Assembly: GCF_030817195.1 (NCBI RefSeq) | Contig: NZ_JAUSYZ010000001.1 | Span: forward strand, 558,001-622,000 | DNA: 64,000 nucleotides | Reading direction: 5' to 3' | Origin: Arthrobacter globiformis | GTDB lineage: Bacteria; Actinomycetota; Actinomycetes; Actinomycetales; Micrococcaceae | Shown here: piece by piece, positions 51,297 through 59,854 of the stretch | Position numbering within the stretch: the stretch's first letter is position 1 | Layout of the letters: each line of letters opens with the position of its first letter | Notes under the pieces: model-generated | What the model was told of the DNA's origin: nothing | Databases searched by the model: none | The model's input: only the letters and a program-made list of their open reading frames with translations | Position numbers and translations under genes: made by a program

Positions 51297-52382
51297 ATGT
51301 CCAGGATCGAATCTCAAGGCAAGCTGACGTTGGCGGCCGTGGCGCGGGAGGCGGGTGTCTCCACTCCCACTGTCTCCAAGGTGATCAACGGCAGGGACGA
51401 CGTCTCTGCGGACACCCGTGCCAAAGTGCTGACCGCGCTGGCGCGGACCGGTTACAAGTCTCCGCTGCAGAACCGCCGGAACGCCTCGGGCCGGCAAATG
51501 GTCGAGGTGGTCATCGACAACCTGGAATCCGGCTATGCCGTAGAGGTGCTCAACGGCGTGCTGGAGTCCGCAGCCGTCTCGGACATCGAGGTCCTGCTGA
51601 ACGTCACCGGCAAGCAGGGCGCATCAACCCTGACCCCGGAGCAGCGCGCCCAGCGGATCGTGGATGAAGGCCGCTGCGGCATGATCGTCGTGACATCAGC
51701 CTTCGGGGACGCCCAGCTGGATGCCTTTCACCGGCGGAAGATCCCCGTGGTGGTCATTGACCCCCTGAATCCGCCTCCGGGGGACGTGGTCAGCGTCGGT
51801 GCAAGCAACTGGGCGGGAGGAAAGGCCGCGACTTCCCACTTGCTGGAGCTTGGCCACCGCCGGATTGCCTTCCTTGGCGGCCCGGATACAGCCGAATGCA
51901 ACCAGGCGCGGCTACACGGGTATATGGCGGCCATGCGCTCCGCCGGCGTGGGCGTCGAGGACGAGTATGTCCTGTCGGGTCATTTCCGGTCGGAACACGG
52001 CGCCAAGGGCATGAAGCACCTGCTTGGACTGGACCAGCCTCCCACCGCCATCTTCGCCGGCAGCGACAGCATTGCCCTGGGTGTGCTCGCCGAAGCGCGC
52101 CGGCAGGGGATCCGGGTGCCTGATGACATGAGCCTGGTCGGCTTCGACGGCACATACCAGGCCGAGGAGTCGGTGCCGCCGCTGACGTCGGTTTCGCAGC
52201 CGCTGCAGGAAATGGGTGCCACTGCCCTGCGCTTCGTCCTGCGCCAGATGCGGGGCGAGGTGCTGGATTCGCGAAGGGTGGAACTCGCCACCCAACTGGT
52301 GGTCAGGGAGTCCACCGCGCCGCCGCGGGAAGATGGGCCGCGGAAAAACCGGCTTCGTAAAGATGGGATTGTCTCGGGCTAG
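51297..52382 (+). CDS. LacI-family regulator of the keto-sugar locus
   Basis: A 361-residue LacI regulator. ATG of MSRIESQGK after AAAGGGAA; the open frame from 51159 runs over both operators and is rejected. The helix-turn-helix is VAREAGVSTPTVSKVING (about residues 13-30). The sensor domain has VVVIDPLNPPPGDVVSVGASN, GGPDTAECNQARLHGYMAAM, IFAGSDSIALGVLAEAR and LVGFDGTYQAEESVPPLTS. Its recognition helix (TPTVSK) differs from that of the other two LacI proteins here (QTVSR), in line with its different operator. It is divergent from the importer operon it presumably represses. Confidence 0.93.
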   Translation: MSRIESQGKLTLAAVAREAGVSTPTVSKVINGRDDVSADTRAKVLTALARTGYKSPLQNRRNASGRQMVEVVIDNLESGYAVEVLNGVLESAAVSDIEVLLNVTGKQGASTLTPEQRAQRIVDEGRCGMIVVTSAFGDAQLDAFHRRKIPVVVIDPLNPPPGDVVSVGASNWAGGKAATSHLLELGHRRIAFLGGPDTAECNQARLHGYMAAMRSAGVGVEDEYVLSGHFRSEHGAKGMKHLLGLDQPPTAIFAGSDSIALGVLAEARRQGIRVPDDMSLVGFDGTYQAEESVPPLTSVSQPLQEMGATALRFVLRQMRGEVLDSRRVELATQLVVRESTAPPREDGPRKNRLRKDGIVSG

Positions 52383-52473
52383 CCTCGGCTCGGCCGCCTC
52401 CTGCGGGTTAAGCTGTGACCAGTGCCCTTCAGGCAGCTGGAGGAAGTCGATCTGTGCCGGGGGGAACAGTCTG

Positions 52474-53844
52474 ATGAGTCGTGTGAACGTGCCGGGTGAC
52501 CCGCTTGACCTTCCTTCGGGCCACGGCTCCGGCAGTCCTTTGATCGACAGGATGGACGCCTTTCTTGGCGGCCTCGGGAGACGCGGCAAGGTGGTGATGA
52601 GCCAGCTGCCCCTTTCCGTCACGGTCGCGCTGGTGGTTGCCGCCACCGCCGTCTTTCACCCCGAATCGCTGGCCGATGCCGGCTTCCAGACCGCATTGCT
52701 GGCACACGCCGCACTTTTTGGCTTGAGCGTCGCCGTGCCCTGGAACAGACTTCCTGCGGGCGCATACGCGGTGATTCCGGTGCTGGACTGTGTGGCCATT
52801 GGATTCACACGGGAGACCGGCGGTTCCAACTTCAACGTCCTGAGCCTCCTGCTGGTCTTTCCTGTGACGTGGCTGGCCGTGGACCGCAACCGGGCCGGCG
52901 TCGTCCTTGCCGCGGGCGCTGCCCTCCTCAGCACCCTGCTGCCCGCGGCGGCTCTCGGAAATGTACCGACCCAGGCGTCGATGATCCGGACGATCTTCCT
53001 CCCGCTGGTCATGACTGCAATCGCAGTGACGGCCCACGTGGTGGCGGGCACGCTCTACCGCCAGCGTGAGACCCTGGTCAGGAAGGACGAAGCGCTCGCG
53101 GACACGGCCGCCGAGAGCATCCGCAGGCAGCAACTCCTTGACGCAGTGCTTTCCACGGTCAATGTTGGCGTGTGGGTCGTTGACCAGAACGGACGGAACG
53201 TGCTGACCAACAAAGCCTTGCAGACGGACGCGGCGCTGTCCGGACTGGCCCCGTCAGCCAACCAACCGCGGCTGTTCGAGGCTGACCGGACCACTTCGGT
53301 GCCACCGGAACGCTTCCCGACAGCGCGCGCCGCCGCCGGCGAGACGTTCACTGACGCGCTGTACTGGGCCGGTGAAAGCAAGGCCGGTGAAAGCAATGCC
53401 GGCGTGGACGAGGACATGCGCGCCTATTCGGTCACGGCCCGCACCATGAGCTCAGGGAACGGAGATCATGCAGGTGCGGTGATCACCTTCGCTGAGGTCA
53501 CGGCGCTGATCCGTGCCCTGTCCGCCAAGGACAACTTCGTCGCCACCGTGTCCCATGAGCTCCGCACCCCGCTGACGTCCATCCTGGGCTACCTCGAACT
53601 GGTCCTGGATGAGCCCGGCCACGAAGACATCGAAGACGAGCTGAAGATAGTGCAGCGCAACGCCACTCACCTGCTCGGCCTTGTGAACGATCTGATCGCC
53701 GTCGCTTCGGAACGCGTGGAACTGAACCTGCAGGAAACCGACGTTGCCGGCCTGCTGGCAGGCGCCGTGGCTTCCGCGGGCGCCCATGCCAACGGCAGTG
53801 GTGTGGAACTGGTCCTCGAGGTCGAGTGCAGTCCGCCCACGTAA
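52474..53844 (+). CDS. Membrane sensor histidine kinase lacking the HATPase domain
   Basis: A 456-residue protein. ATG of MSRVNVPGD with GGGGGGAA upstream. It has about five or six membrane helices (about residues 45-195), a linker helix, a PAS-like domain (about 215-340; LLDAVLSTVNVGVWVVDQNGRNVLTN) and a clear HisKA dimerisation/phosphoacceptor domain with His361 in SHELRTPLTSILGYLELV. After ASERVELNLQETDVAGLL and GVELVLEVE the protein ends with ECSPPT, exactly where the N-box of the HATPase domain should begin. No N, G1, F or G2 box is found in any frame before the next gene, 9 bp later. It therefore cannot phosphorylate itself alone. No response regulator gene is in the window. Confidence 0.85.
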   Translation: MSRVNVPGDPLDLPSGHGSGSPLIDRMDAFLGGLGRRGKVVMSQLPLSVTVALVVAATAVFHPESLADAGFQTALLAHAALFGLSVAVPWNRLPAGAYAVIPVLDCVAIGFTRETGGSNFNVLSLLLVFPVTWLAVDRNRAGVVLAAGAALLSTLLPAAALGNVPTQASMIRTIFLPLVMTAIAVTAHVVAGTLYRQRETLVRKDEALADTAAESIRRQQLLDAVLSTVNVGVWVVDQNGRNVLTNKALQTDAALSGLAPSANQPRLFEADRTTSVPPERFPTARAAAGETFTDALYWAGESKAGESNAGVDEDMRAYSVTARTMSSGNGDHAGAVITFAEVTALIRALSAKDNFVATVSHELRTPLTSILGYLELVLDEPGHEDIEDELKIVQRNATHLLGLVNDLIAVASERVELNLQETDVAGLLAGAVASAGAHANGSGVELVLEVECSPPT

Positions 53845-53853
53845 ACTGGCAGC

Positions 53854-54672
53854 ATGCGGTTGGTAGCGAGTGACATAGACGGAACGATCCTTGGGCACGA
53901 CGGAAAAATCAGTGACCGCACCGTCCGTGCCTTCCACGCCTGCCGGAGGGCCGGCGTCGAACTCGTCTTTGTCACCGGCCGCCCGCCGCGCTGGCTGCAC
54001 CCGCTCGAGGAGCAGCTGGGCCACACCGGCACCGTGATTTGTTCGAACGGCGCCGTGGTCTGGGACCTCGAAGCGGACAAGGTTGTCTCGGCGCAGACCA
54101 TGGCCATCGACGACATCTTCGAAATCCGGCGGATCATCAAAAAGGTGCGCCCCACCGCCCTCTTCGCCGCCGAAACCCTCACCGGCTTCCACCTCGAGCC
54201 AGGCTTCATCGAAAACGGCTCAAGCGAACTGCTGTCCGAATTCACCCCTGCCCCGCTGGCCTCGACGCTCAGCGCGGAGGACGCCGTCGTCAAGTTCCTG
54301 GCCATCGTCCGCGAAGGCACGGCCGACGAGTTCCTCGCGGAGGTAAGTCCCGCCGTCGGGAGCCTCGCGTCGGTGACGCACTCGGCGCCCACCGTCGCCA
54401 TGCTGGAGCTCGCCGTGCCCGGGATCAACAAGGCCGTTACGCTGGCCGAATACGCCGCCTCGCTGGGGATAGATGCCGCGGACGTTGTGGCGTTCGGCGA
54501 CATGCCCAACGACATTGAGATGCTCCGCTGGGCCGGCCACGGCTACGCCATGGCCAGCGGGCATCCGGAGGCGATCCGGGCGGCCGGCCAGCAGGCGCCG
54601 CACTTCGACGACGACGGCGTGGCCCAGATTCTCGAGGAAAAGCTCGCCGCGCTGGGGCTTCAGCTGCCGTAA
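53854..54672 (+). CDS. HAD-superfamily phosphatase, Cof type
   Basis: A 272-residue sugar-phosphatase-like hydrolase of HAD class IIB. Motif I is ASDIDGTILG (residues 5-14, nucleophile Asp7), motif II is in FVTGRPPRW, and motifs III/IV are NKAVTLAEYAASLGI and VVAFGDMPNDIEMLRWAG. The C2 cap lies between. The ATG begins 9 bp after the truncated kinase and has no clear ribosome site of its own, so translation may depend on the kinase gene. Substrate unknown; many relatives act on phosphosugars or flavin precursors. Confidence 0.91.
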   Translation: MRLVASDIDGTILGHDGKISDRTVRAFHACRRAGVELVFVTGRPPRWLHPLEEQLGHTGTVICSNGAVVWDLEADKVVSAQTMAIDDIFEIRRIIKKVRPTALFAAETLTGFHLEPGFIENGSSELLSEFTPAPLASTLSAEDAVVKFLAIVREGTADEFLAEVSPAVGSLASVTHSAPTVAMLELAVPGINKAVTLAEYAASLGIDAADVVAFGDMPNDIEMLRWAGHGYAMASGHPEAIRAAGQQAPHFDDDGVAQILEEKLAALGLQLP

Positions 54673-54779
54673 GCCAGGCGTCGCCCGGCTGTCACCGAAC
54701 TCCCGGCTGGCGGCCAACCTGCGTTCATGTCCGCACCGTAGGGTGCGGCCTGTTGGGTGAGTGACCGATAGGGGACATC

Positions 54780-55022
54780 GTGGCCAGGAAAAAGAGCAAA
54801 ACTGCGGCCGAGGCTCCGCTGCGTCCCGTTGAGCCGGCAGCGAACTGGTCGGCCCTGCGCGAGGGGGACCGGGTCAGTGTCCGGCTGGCGCTGGGGATTG
54901 AAACCGGCGGCCTAGTTTCGGCTGTCACTCCGGACCGCACCGTGGTGTGGGTGGATCTCGACGGCGGCCGCGGCCGCACGCTCCTGCACTGCAGCGACGG
55001 CGTGGAGATCCTGCCCGCCTGA
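54780..55022 (+). CDS. Small conserved-looking hypothetical protein
   Basis: An 80-residue protein starting with GTG behind AGGGGA. The N-terminus is basic (MARKKSKTAAEAP), the rest looks like a small beta-barrel: WSALREGDRVSVRLALGIE, then GLVSAVTPDRTVVWVDLDGG and LLHCSDGVEILPA. The pattern recalls short SH3-like or KOW-type barrels, but no family is recognised. It stands between the HAD and GDPD genes on the same strand. The 107-bp gap before it shows no feature. Confidence 0.72.
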   Translation: MARKKSKTAAEAPLRPVEPAANWSALREGDRVSVRLALGIETGGLVSAVTPDRTVVWVDLDGGRGRTLLHCSDGVEILPA

Positions 55023-55045
55023 GGGTGCTCCGTTAAGCTTCGGGG

Positions 55046-55843
55046 ATGACGGGAACCCTGCCTTACTTCTCCGCTGCTGGGCCTGTGGCCTTAGCCCACC
55101 GCGGATTTTCGCGTGCCGGCCTGGAAAACTCCCTGGCGGCGTTCCGCGCGGCCGTCGAGCTTGGCTATTCCCACCTCGAAACGGATCTCCACACCACGTC
55201 CGACGGCGAGCTGTTCCTCTTCCACGATCTGACCCTGGACCGGGTCACGGACGGTCACGGCCGGATCCGTGACCTCACGGCAGACGAGGTGCGGCGCGTT
55301 CGCATCGGCGGGACGGAGCCTGTGCCCACGTTTGACGAACTTGTGGCGACATTTCCGAATACGCGCTTCAATCTCGAGGTCAAGGACTGGCACTCCGTCC
55401 CCAGCGTGGTGGCCGCGATAGAGCGCCACCAGGTCCATGACCGGGTGCTGATCGCCAGTTTCTCCGACCGCCGGCGCCGCGCGGTCCTGAAGCAGCTCAG
55501 CCGCAGGACGGCGTCGTCGGCGGGGAGGCAGGCCAACGCCCTCTTCCTGGTGCTGGGGCCGCTGCTGTCCGTTCGCGCGCTCAGGTCACCAGTGCGCGCC
55601 GTGCTGCGCCGGGCCCTGCGCGACGTCGACGCCCTGCAGGTGCCGGTCCGCTACCGGGCCATCCCCGTCATCACCCCGGGGTTTGTGCGCCGGGCGCATG
55701 AGCACGGGCTGTACGTGCACGCCTGGACCATCAACGACCCCGCCGAGATGCACCGGCTGCTCGACCTCGGCGTGGACGGGATCATCTCCGACCGCGCCGA
55801 CCTGCTGAAGGAAGTCCTGCAGGCGCGCGGGCAGTGGGGCTAG
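55046..55843 (+). CDS. Glycerophosphodiester phosphodiesterase
   Basis: A 265-residue cytoplasmic GDPD-family TIM barrel. Catalytic and metal residues: His in LAHRGFSRAGLENSLAAF (HRG and EN), LETDLHTTSDGELFLFHD (Glu, Asp and second His), and Glu in RFNLEVKD. The C-terminal HAWTINDPAEMHRLLDLGVDGIISD is also typical. It hydrolyses glycerophosphodiesters to glycerol 3-phosphate and an alcohol. No signal peptide, so the substrate is intracellular or imported. It begins 23 bp after the small upstream gene. Confidence 0.93.
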   Translation: MTGTLPYFSAAGPVALAHRGFSRAGLENSLAAFRAAVELGYSHLETDLHTTSDGELFLFHDLTLDRVTDGHGRIRDLTADEVRRVRIGGTEPVPTFDELVATFPNTRFNLEVKDWHSVPSVVAAIERHQVHDRVLIASFSDRRRRAVLKQLSRRTASSAGRQANALFLVLGPLLSVRALRSPVRAVLRRALRDVDALQVPVRYRAIPVITPGFVRRAHEHGLYVHAWTINDPAEMHRLLDLGVDGIISDRADLLKEVLQARGQWG

Positions 55844-55886
55844 GTATCCAGCCAGGCGCGCTCAGAACCTGGCCGCATCCCAGAAC

Positions 55887-56333
55887 TTAGCCGCGTCCCA
55901 GACCGGTGCCCGGGTCCTGGTCCCCTTCGGAAGGATCTGCCCGCAGCTCCTCCGGATCCGGATCGGGGAGCCCCGCCGGGCCGGGGACGCCGCGCGCTGC
56001 TTCCGGCGCATCCGTGGCACCTGCCGCGCCGATGCCGCCGGACGTCGCTGGTCCGGCTGACTCGTCGGCTGACTCATCCGTGCCCGACGTGCCTTGGCCT
56101 CCGCTCGCCTCGGTGCCCGGGCCCTGCGGTGTGTAGGTGGTGCGGCCGCTTTGCTGCGGACCGAGGTCGTCATCCCCCGCGTTGGAACCTTCGCTGATGG
56201 AGGAGTGGACCTGGATGTCTTCGTCGGATGCTCCGGGCTCAGGAACGTGGGCGTCGTCCGTGGGATCGGACGTCTGCCCCAGGTCCTCCATCGCGTTTTC
56301 CGCTGCTTTGCCAATGCTGTCGCCGATTCCCAT
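55887..56333 (-). CDS. Acidic, intrinsically disordered small protein 1
   Basis: A 148-residue protein with ATG after AAGGAGC. The first 18 residues (MGIGDSIGKAAENAMEDL) form an amphipathic helix; the rest is disordered and rich in Asp, Glu, Gly, Ser, Pro and Thr, with no Cys or Trp and very few hydrophobic residues. It resembles hydrophilin-like or stress proteins in composition but matches no family I know. It shares the string DESAG with the disordered protein at 61492-62040 (DESSAG). The gap to the GDPD gene (43 bp) contains two copies of a CAGAAC/CCAGAC-type short repeat. Confidence 0.72.
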   Translation of the reverse strand: MGIGDSIGKAAENAMEDLGQTSDPTDDAHVPEPGASDEDIQVHSSISEGSNAGDDDLGPQQSGRTTYTPQGPGTEASGGQGTSGTDESADESAGPATSGGIGAAGATDAPEAARGVPGPAGLPDPDPEELRADPSEGDQDPGTGLGRG

Positions 56334-56509
56334 CAGTTTGCTCCTTAGATACGTTCCGGCCGGGGCCGGACTGTGCGGCATCTGACTGTTCCAGAATTAT
56401 CAGCATGCTTACAATTAGTCCAGTGTTGCCGGACCCCCGGCCGCATGAGTCCGTCACCGAAGTCCGTCGCCATGCCGGCGTACCTGTTCCAAGGAGGACC
56501 GCAAAAACC

Positions 56510-56737
56510 ATGAGCACCTACCATCCCGAAAATGACCCGGCCAATCCGGACCGGGACGCCGCCAGGACAGATGAAGCCAAAACAAAGGGCGCAGCCGGCG
56601 GGGACTCGGCCGCCACGCCCAACCCCGATCCCTTGGACGGTAACGTCACGGGACTTGAGCCCGGCGGGGGAGTGCCGCCCGGCGAGACGCCGCCCGCCGA
56701 AGACCAGATGAGCGGCGACCAGGGGCACGACGAATAA
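56510..56737 (+). CDS. Acidic, intrinsically disordered small protein 2
   Basis: A 75-residue protein. ATG 12 nt after AAGGAGG. It begins MSTYHPENDPANPDRDAART and is rich in Asp, Gly, Pro, Ala and Glu; no hydrophobic core. The 176-bp gap before it is shared with the divergent disordered protein 1, so both could use one regulated promoter region. It ends 28 bp before the ThDP-enzyme gene and may be co-transcribed with it. No function is known to me. Confidence 0.7.
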   Translation: MSTYHPENDPANPDRDAARTDEAKTKGAAGGDSAATPNPDPLDGNVTGLEPGGGVPPGETPPAEDQMSGDQGHDE

Positions 56738-56765
56738 GTAGGACGACTATCGGAAGGAGTCGGCG

Positions 56766-58673
56766 ATGGCTGACCGGCTGGTTGCCGACGTAATGGTGGA
56801 GCGCCTCAAAGCTTGGGGCGTTAACAGGGTCTTCGGCTACAGCGGGGACGGCATCAACGGCTTTATGGGCGCCCTGCGCCGCAGCACCGAGGGCCGCGGC
56901 GCGGGCGGCGCTGGCAGCACCAAGGGCAGCGGCACAGGCGGAGCCGACAGCATCAAGAGCAGCGCCGGCGTCGAATTCGTCCAGGCCCGGCACGAGGAAA
57001 CAGCGGCGTTCATGGCCGTCGGGCACGCCAAGTACACCGGCAAGGTGGGTGTGGTGACGTCCACCCAGGGGCCGGGGGCCGTGCATCTCCTCAATGGACT
57101 CTACGACGCCAAGCTGGACAGCGTCCCCGTGGTGGCCATCATCGGCCAGCAGAGCCGCAGCGTGCTGGGGTCGGCCTACATGCAGGAAATCGACCTGCTC
57201 ACGCTCTTCAAAGACGTGGCGGCCCAGTTCGCGCAAATGGTCAGCACCCCGGAGCAGCTTCCCATGGTGCTGGACCGCGCCTTCCGAACAGCCCTCGAAA
57301 CCCGCACGCCGTGCGTCGTGATCGTGCCACACGACATCCAGAAGGCCCCGGCCCCAGAGCTCGAGCAGGGGCACGGCATCATCGTCACCGCGCCCGAATG
57401 GCAGCCCGCCCGGGTACTGCCCCACGATGATGACATGGCCAGGGCCGCCGAGGTGCTGGGAGCCGGCAGCAAGGTGGCGTTCCTGGTGGGCCAGGGCGCC
57501 AAGAACGCCCAGTCCGAGGTCATCGCCCTGGCCCAGCAACTGGATGCCGGCATCACCACCAGCCTCCTGGGCAAACCGTACATCGATGAGACACTGCCGT
57601 TCGCCGTGGGCACCATGGGGCATCTCGGTTCCACGGCCAGCGCGCACCTGATGGGGAACTGCGACACCCTCCTGATCATCGGCTCCAACGACCCGTGGAC
57701 GGAGTTCTATCCGAAACCCGGCGCTGCCCGGGCCGTCCAGGTGGACATCGACGGCCGGAAGGTCGGAAACCGCTACCCCGTTGAAGTGGGCCTCGTGGGC
57801 GATGCCGCCGAAACCCTTGCCAGGCTCGCGGAGCTGCTGAACGGCGCCGGCGGGCAGCCAGGCGGGCAATTGGGCGGGCAGCCGGAGGCGGGGGCCCGCA
57901 AGCAGTGGCGGGCGGATGTGGAGGAACAGGTCCGCAGCTGGCGGTCTCTCACCGAGGAACGCTCCCGCGTTCCGGCCAAACCCGTCAACCCGGAGCTCGT
58001 GGTCCGCGAGCTCAGCGGCCGGCTGCCGCGCAACGCCCAGGTGAGTGTCGACGTCGGCAGTTGCGTTTACTGGTACGCCCGCCAGCTGACCCTCCCGGAG
58101 GGAGTGCCGGCGCACCTTTCGGGGACGCTCGCCAGCATGGGCTGCTCGGTTCCTTACGGGATCGCGGCCAAGCTGGCCCGGCCGGACAGGCCGGTGGTGG
58201 CCCTGGCCGGTGACGGTGCCATGCAGATGGCCGGCATCGCCGAGCTGGTCACCGTCGCACACCGCTGGCGGCAGTGGTCTGATCCGCGCTTCGTCGTGTG
58301 CGTCTTCAACAACCGCGATCTGGCGGAGGTCACGTGGGAGCAGCGGGAAACCGAAGCCGAGCCACGGTTCCCGGCCAGCCAGGAGATCCCGGACTTTCCC
58401 TATGCCGGATACGCGGAGCTGCTGGGGCTGACCGGCATTCGCGTTGACTCCCCCGAGCAGCTCGCCAGTGCGTGGGACCGGGCGTTCGCGGCGGAGCGCC
58501 CCGTGGTGATCGAGGTCCTGACCGACCCGGACGTGCCCCTCCTGCCGCCGTTCCCGGCGGGAGCGGAAAAGCTGGACGGCATGCGGTCCGTGCTGTCCGG
58601 GGAAGGCGAATCCGGGAAGGGTGCGGCCGCGCTGCTGGACACCTATGCGGGCCAGGAGGAGCCGCAAAGCTGA
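56766..58673 (+). CDS. Thiamine-diphosphate-dependent enzyme, pyruvate oxidase/acetolactate synthase-like
   Basis: A 635-residue ThDP enzyme. ATG after GGAAGGAG. The PYR domain (1-190) has VFGYSGDGINGFMGAL and the cofactor-activating Glu in FVQARHEETAAFMAVG, then TQGPGAVHLLNGLYDAKLD. The middle domain follows, and the PP domain (from about 420) has GDG...NN: VALAGDGAMQMAGIAEL and CVFNNRDLAEVTWEQ. Two low-complexity Gly-rich insertions are notable: about residues 45-68 (GRGAGGAGSTKGSGTGG) and about 360-378 (GGQPGGQLGGQPEAG). PoxB-type quinone-dependent pyruvate oxidase is the best guess; the exact reaction is not certain. Confidence 0.87.
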   Translation: MADRLVADVMVERLKAWGVNRVFGYSGDGINGFMGALRRSTEGRGAGGAGSTKGSGTGGADSIKSSAGVEFVQARHEETAAFMAVGHAKYTGKVGVVTSTQGPGAVHLLNGLYDAKLDSVPVVAIIGQQSRSVLGSAYMQEIDLLTLFKDVAAQFAQMVSTPEQLPMVLDRAFRTALETRTPCVVIVPHDIQKAPAPELEQGHGIIVTAPEWQPARVLPHDDDMARAAEVLGAGSKVAFLVGQGAKNAQSEVIALAQQLDAGITTSLLGKPYIDETLPFAVGTMGHLGSTASAHLMGNCDTLLIIGSNDPWTEFYPKPGAARAVQVDIDGRKVGNRYPVEVGLVGDAAETLARLAELLNGAGGQPGGQLGGQPEAGARKQWRADVEEQVRSWRSLTEERSRVPAKPVNPELVVRELSGRLPRNAQVSVDVGSCVYWYARQLTLPEGVPAHLSGTLASMGCSVPYGIAAKLARPDRPVVALAGDGAMQMAGIAELVTVAHRWRQWSDPRFVVCVFNNRDLAEVTWEQRETEAEPRFPASQEIPDFPYAGYAELLGLTGIRVDSPEQLASAWDRAFAAERPVVIEVLTDPDVPLLPPFPAGAEKLDGMRSVLSGEGESGKGAAALLDTYAGQEEPQS

Positions 58674-58727
58674 CCGCATGACGGACCAGGCAAGCCCATT
58701 CCCTGGCGCTGATGGCAGGATAGGGAC

Positions 58728-59852
58728 ATGCGTATCCTCATCGCCCCTGACAAGTTCAAGGGATCACTCACCGCCGTCGAAGCCGCCGCCGCCATCGCCG
58801 AGGGTGCACTCCGTGTCTACCCGGACGCCGTGACCACCCAGTTTCCGATTGCCGACGGCGGCGAGGGAACCCTGGAAGCCGCCGTCGCCGCCGGCTACGA
58901 GGAGCGGATCAACGCCGTCGTTGGTCCCATCCTGGCCCCGATTGGCGCCGCCTGGGCCCTCCGGAAGGACAAGTCCGGGGCCACCACTGCAGTCATCGAG
59001 ACCGCGCAGGCTTCCGGCCTGGCCCACATGGAGCCCACACCGGAGAACTCCCTGCGGGCGCACAGTTACGGCTGCGGCCAGCTCATTGCCGCTGCCTTGG
59101 ACGCCGGTGCCACGGAAATCGTGCTGGGCGTCGGCGGCTCGGCCATGACCGACGGCGGCAGCGGCGCCCTGCGCGCGCTGGGCCTTAAGCCGCTCGACGC
59201 CGCGGGGAACGTGGTGCCGCTGGGCGGCGGTTCACTGGCCGACGCCGTATCCCTGGATGTCACCGAACTGGATCCGCGGCTGTCCGCCGTCAGGTTCCGG
59301 ATCGCCGTCGATGTCCAGAGTCCGCTCTACGGCGCCACCGGCGCTGCGCACGTCTTTGGCCGCCAGAAGGGCGCCGACGACGACGCCATTGAGAAGCTCG
59401 ACGCCGGCCTGCGAAACTGGGCCTCCCTCCTCCGGGAGGCGACGGGCCGGGATGTCAACCTTCCGGGCGCCGGCGCCGCCGGCGGTTTCCCGGCGTCGTT
59501 CCTGGCATTCACCCAGGCCACCCTGGAAGGCGGATTCGCGCTGGTTGCCGCGTTGACGGGGCTGGCCGAAAAGCTTGCCGACGCCGACTTGGTGATCACC
59601 GGCGAGGGCTCCATGGACTCCCAGTCGCTCACCGGCAAGGCGCCGATCGCGCTCGCGGAGGCCGCCCGGGAGCGCGGCATCCCCGTAGTCGCGGTGGCGG
59701 GGCGGATCCTGGTCACGCCGGAGGAACTGGCCGAACACGGCGTGGTGGCTGCGGCGCAGCTGCTGGACGTCGCACCCAGCCCGCAGGACGCCATCTCCGA
59801 CGCCGGCAAATACCTCGCCTGGGCCACGCGCCAGGTGCTGGAAGGGGCCTGA
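58728..59852 (+). CDS. Glycerate 2-kinase (GlxK/GarK type)
   Basis: A 374-residue glycerate kinase type 1. N-terminus MRILIAPDKFKGSLTAVEAAAAI, then FPIADGGEGTLEA, GVGGSAMTDGGSGALRALGL and DLVITGEGSMDSQSLTGKAP, all signatures of the family. It phosphorylates D-glycerate to 2-phosphoglycerate, linking glyoxylate or glucarate breakdown to glycolysis. The ATG is 54 bp after the upstream gene, with no strong ribosome site (ATAGGGAC). It is complete and of normal length. Confidence 0.94.
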   Translation: MRILIAPDKFKGSLTAVEAAAAIAEGALRVYPDAVTTQFPIADGGEGTLEAAVAAGYEERINAVVGPILAPIGAAWALRKDKSGATTAVIETAQASGLAHMEPTPENSLRAHSYGCGQLIAAALDAGATEIVLGVGGSAMTDGGSGALRALGLKPLDAAGNVVPLGGGSLADAVSLDVTELDPRLSAVRFRIAVDVQSPLYGATGAAHVFGRQKGADDDAIEKLDAGLRNWASLLREATGRDVNLPGAGAAGGFPASFLAFTQATLEGGFALVAALTGLAEKLADADLVITGEGSMDSQSLTGKAPIALAEAARERGIPVVAVAGRILVTPEELAEHGVVAAAQLLDVAPSPQDAISDAGKYLAWATRQVLEGA

Positions 59853-59854
59853 CG

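Noticed and set aside
55861..55910. Regulatory tandem repeat near the 3' end of the first disordered protein
   Set aside because: The short similar units lie partly within the coding end and reflect its repetitive codons.
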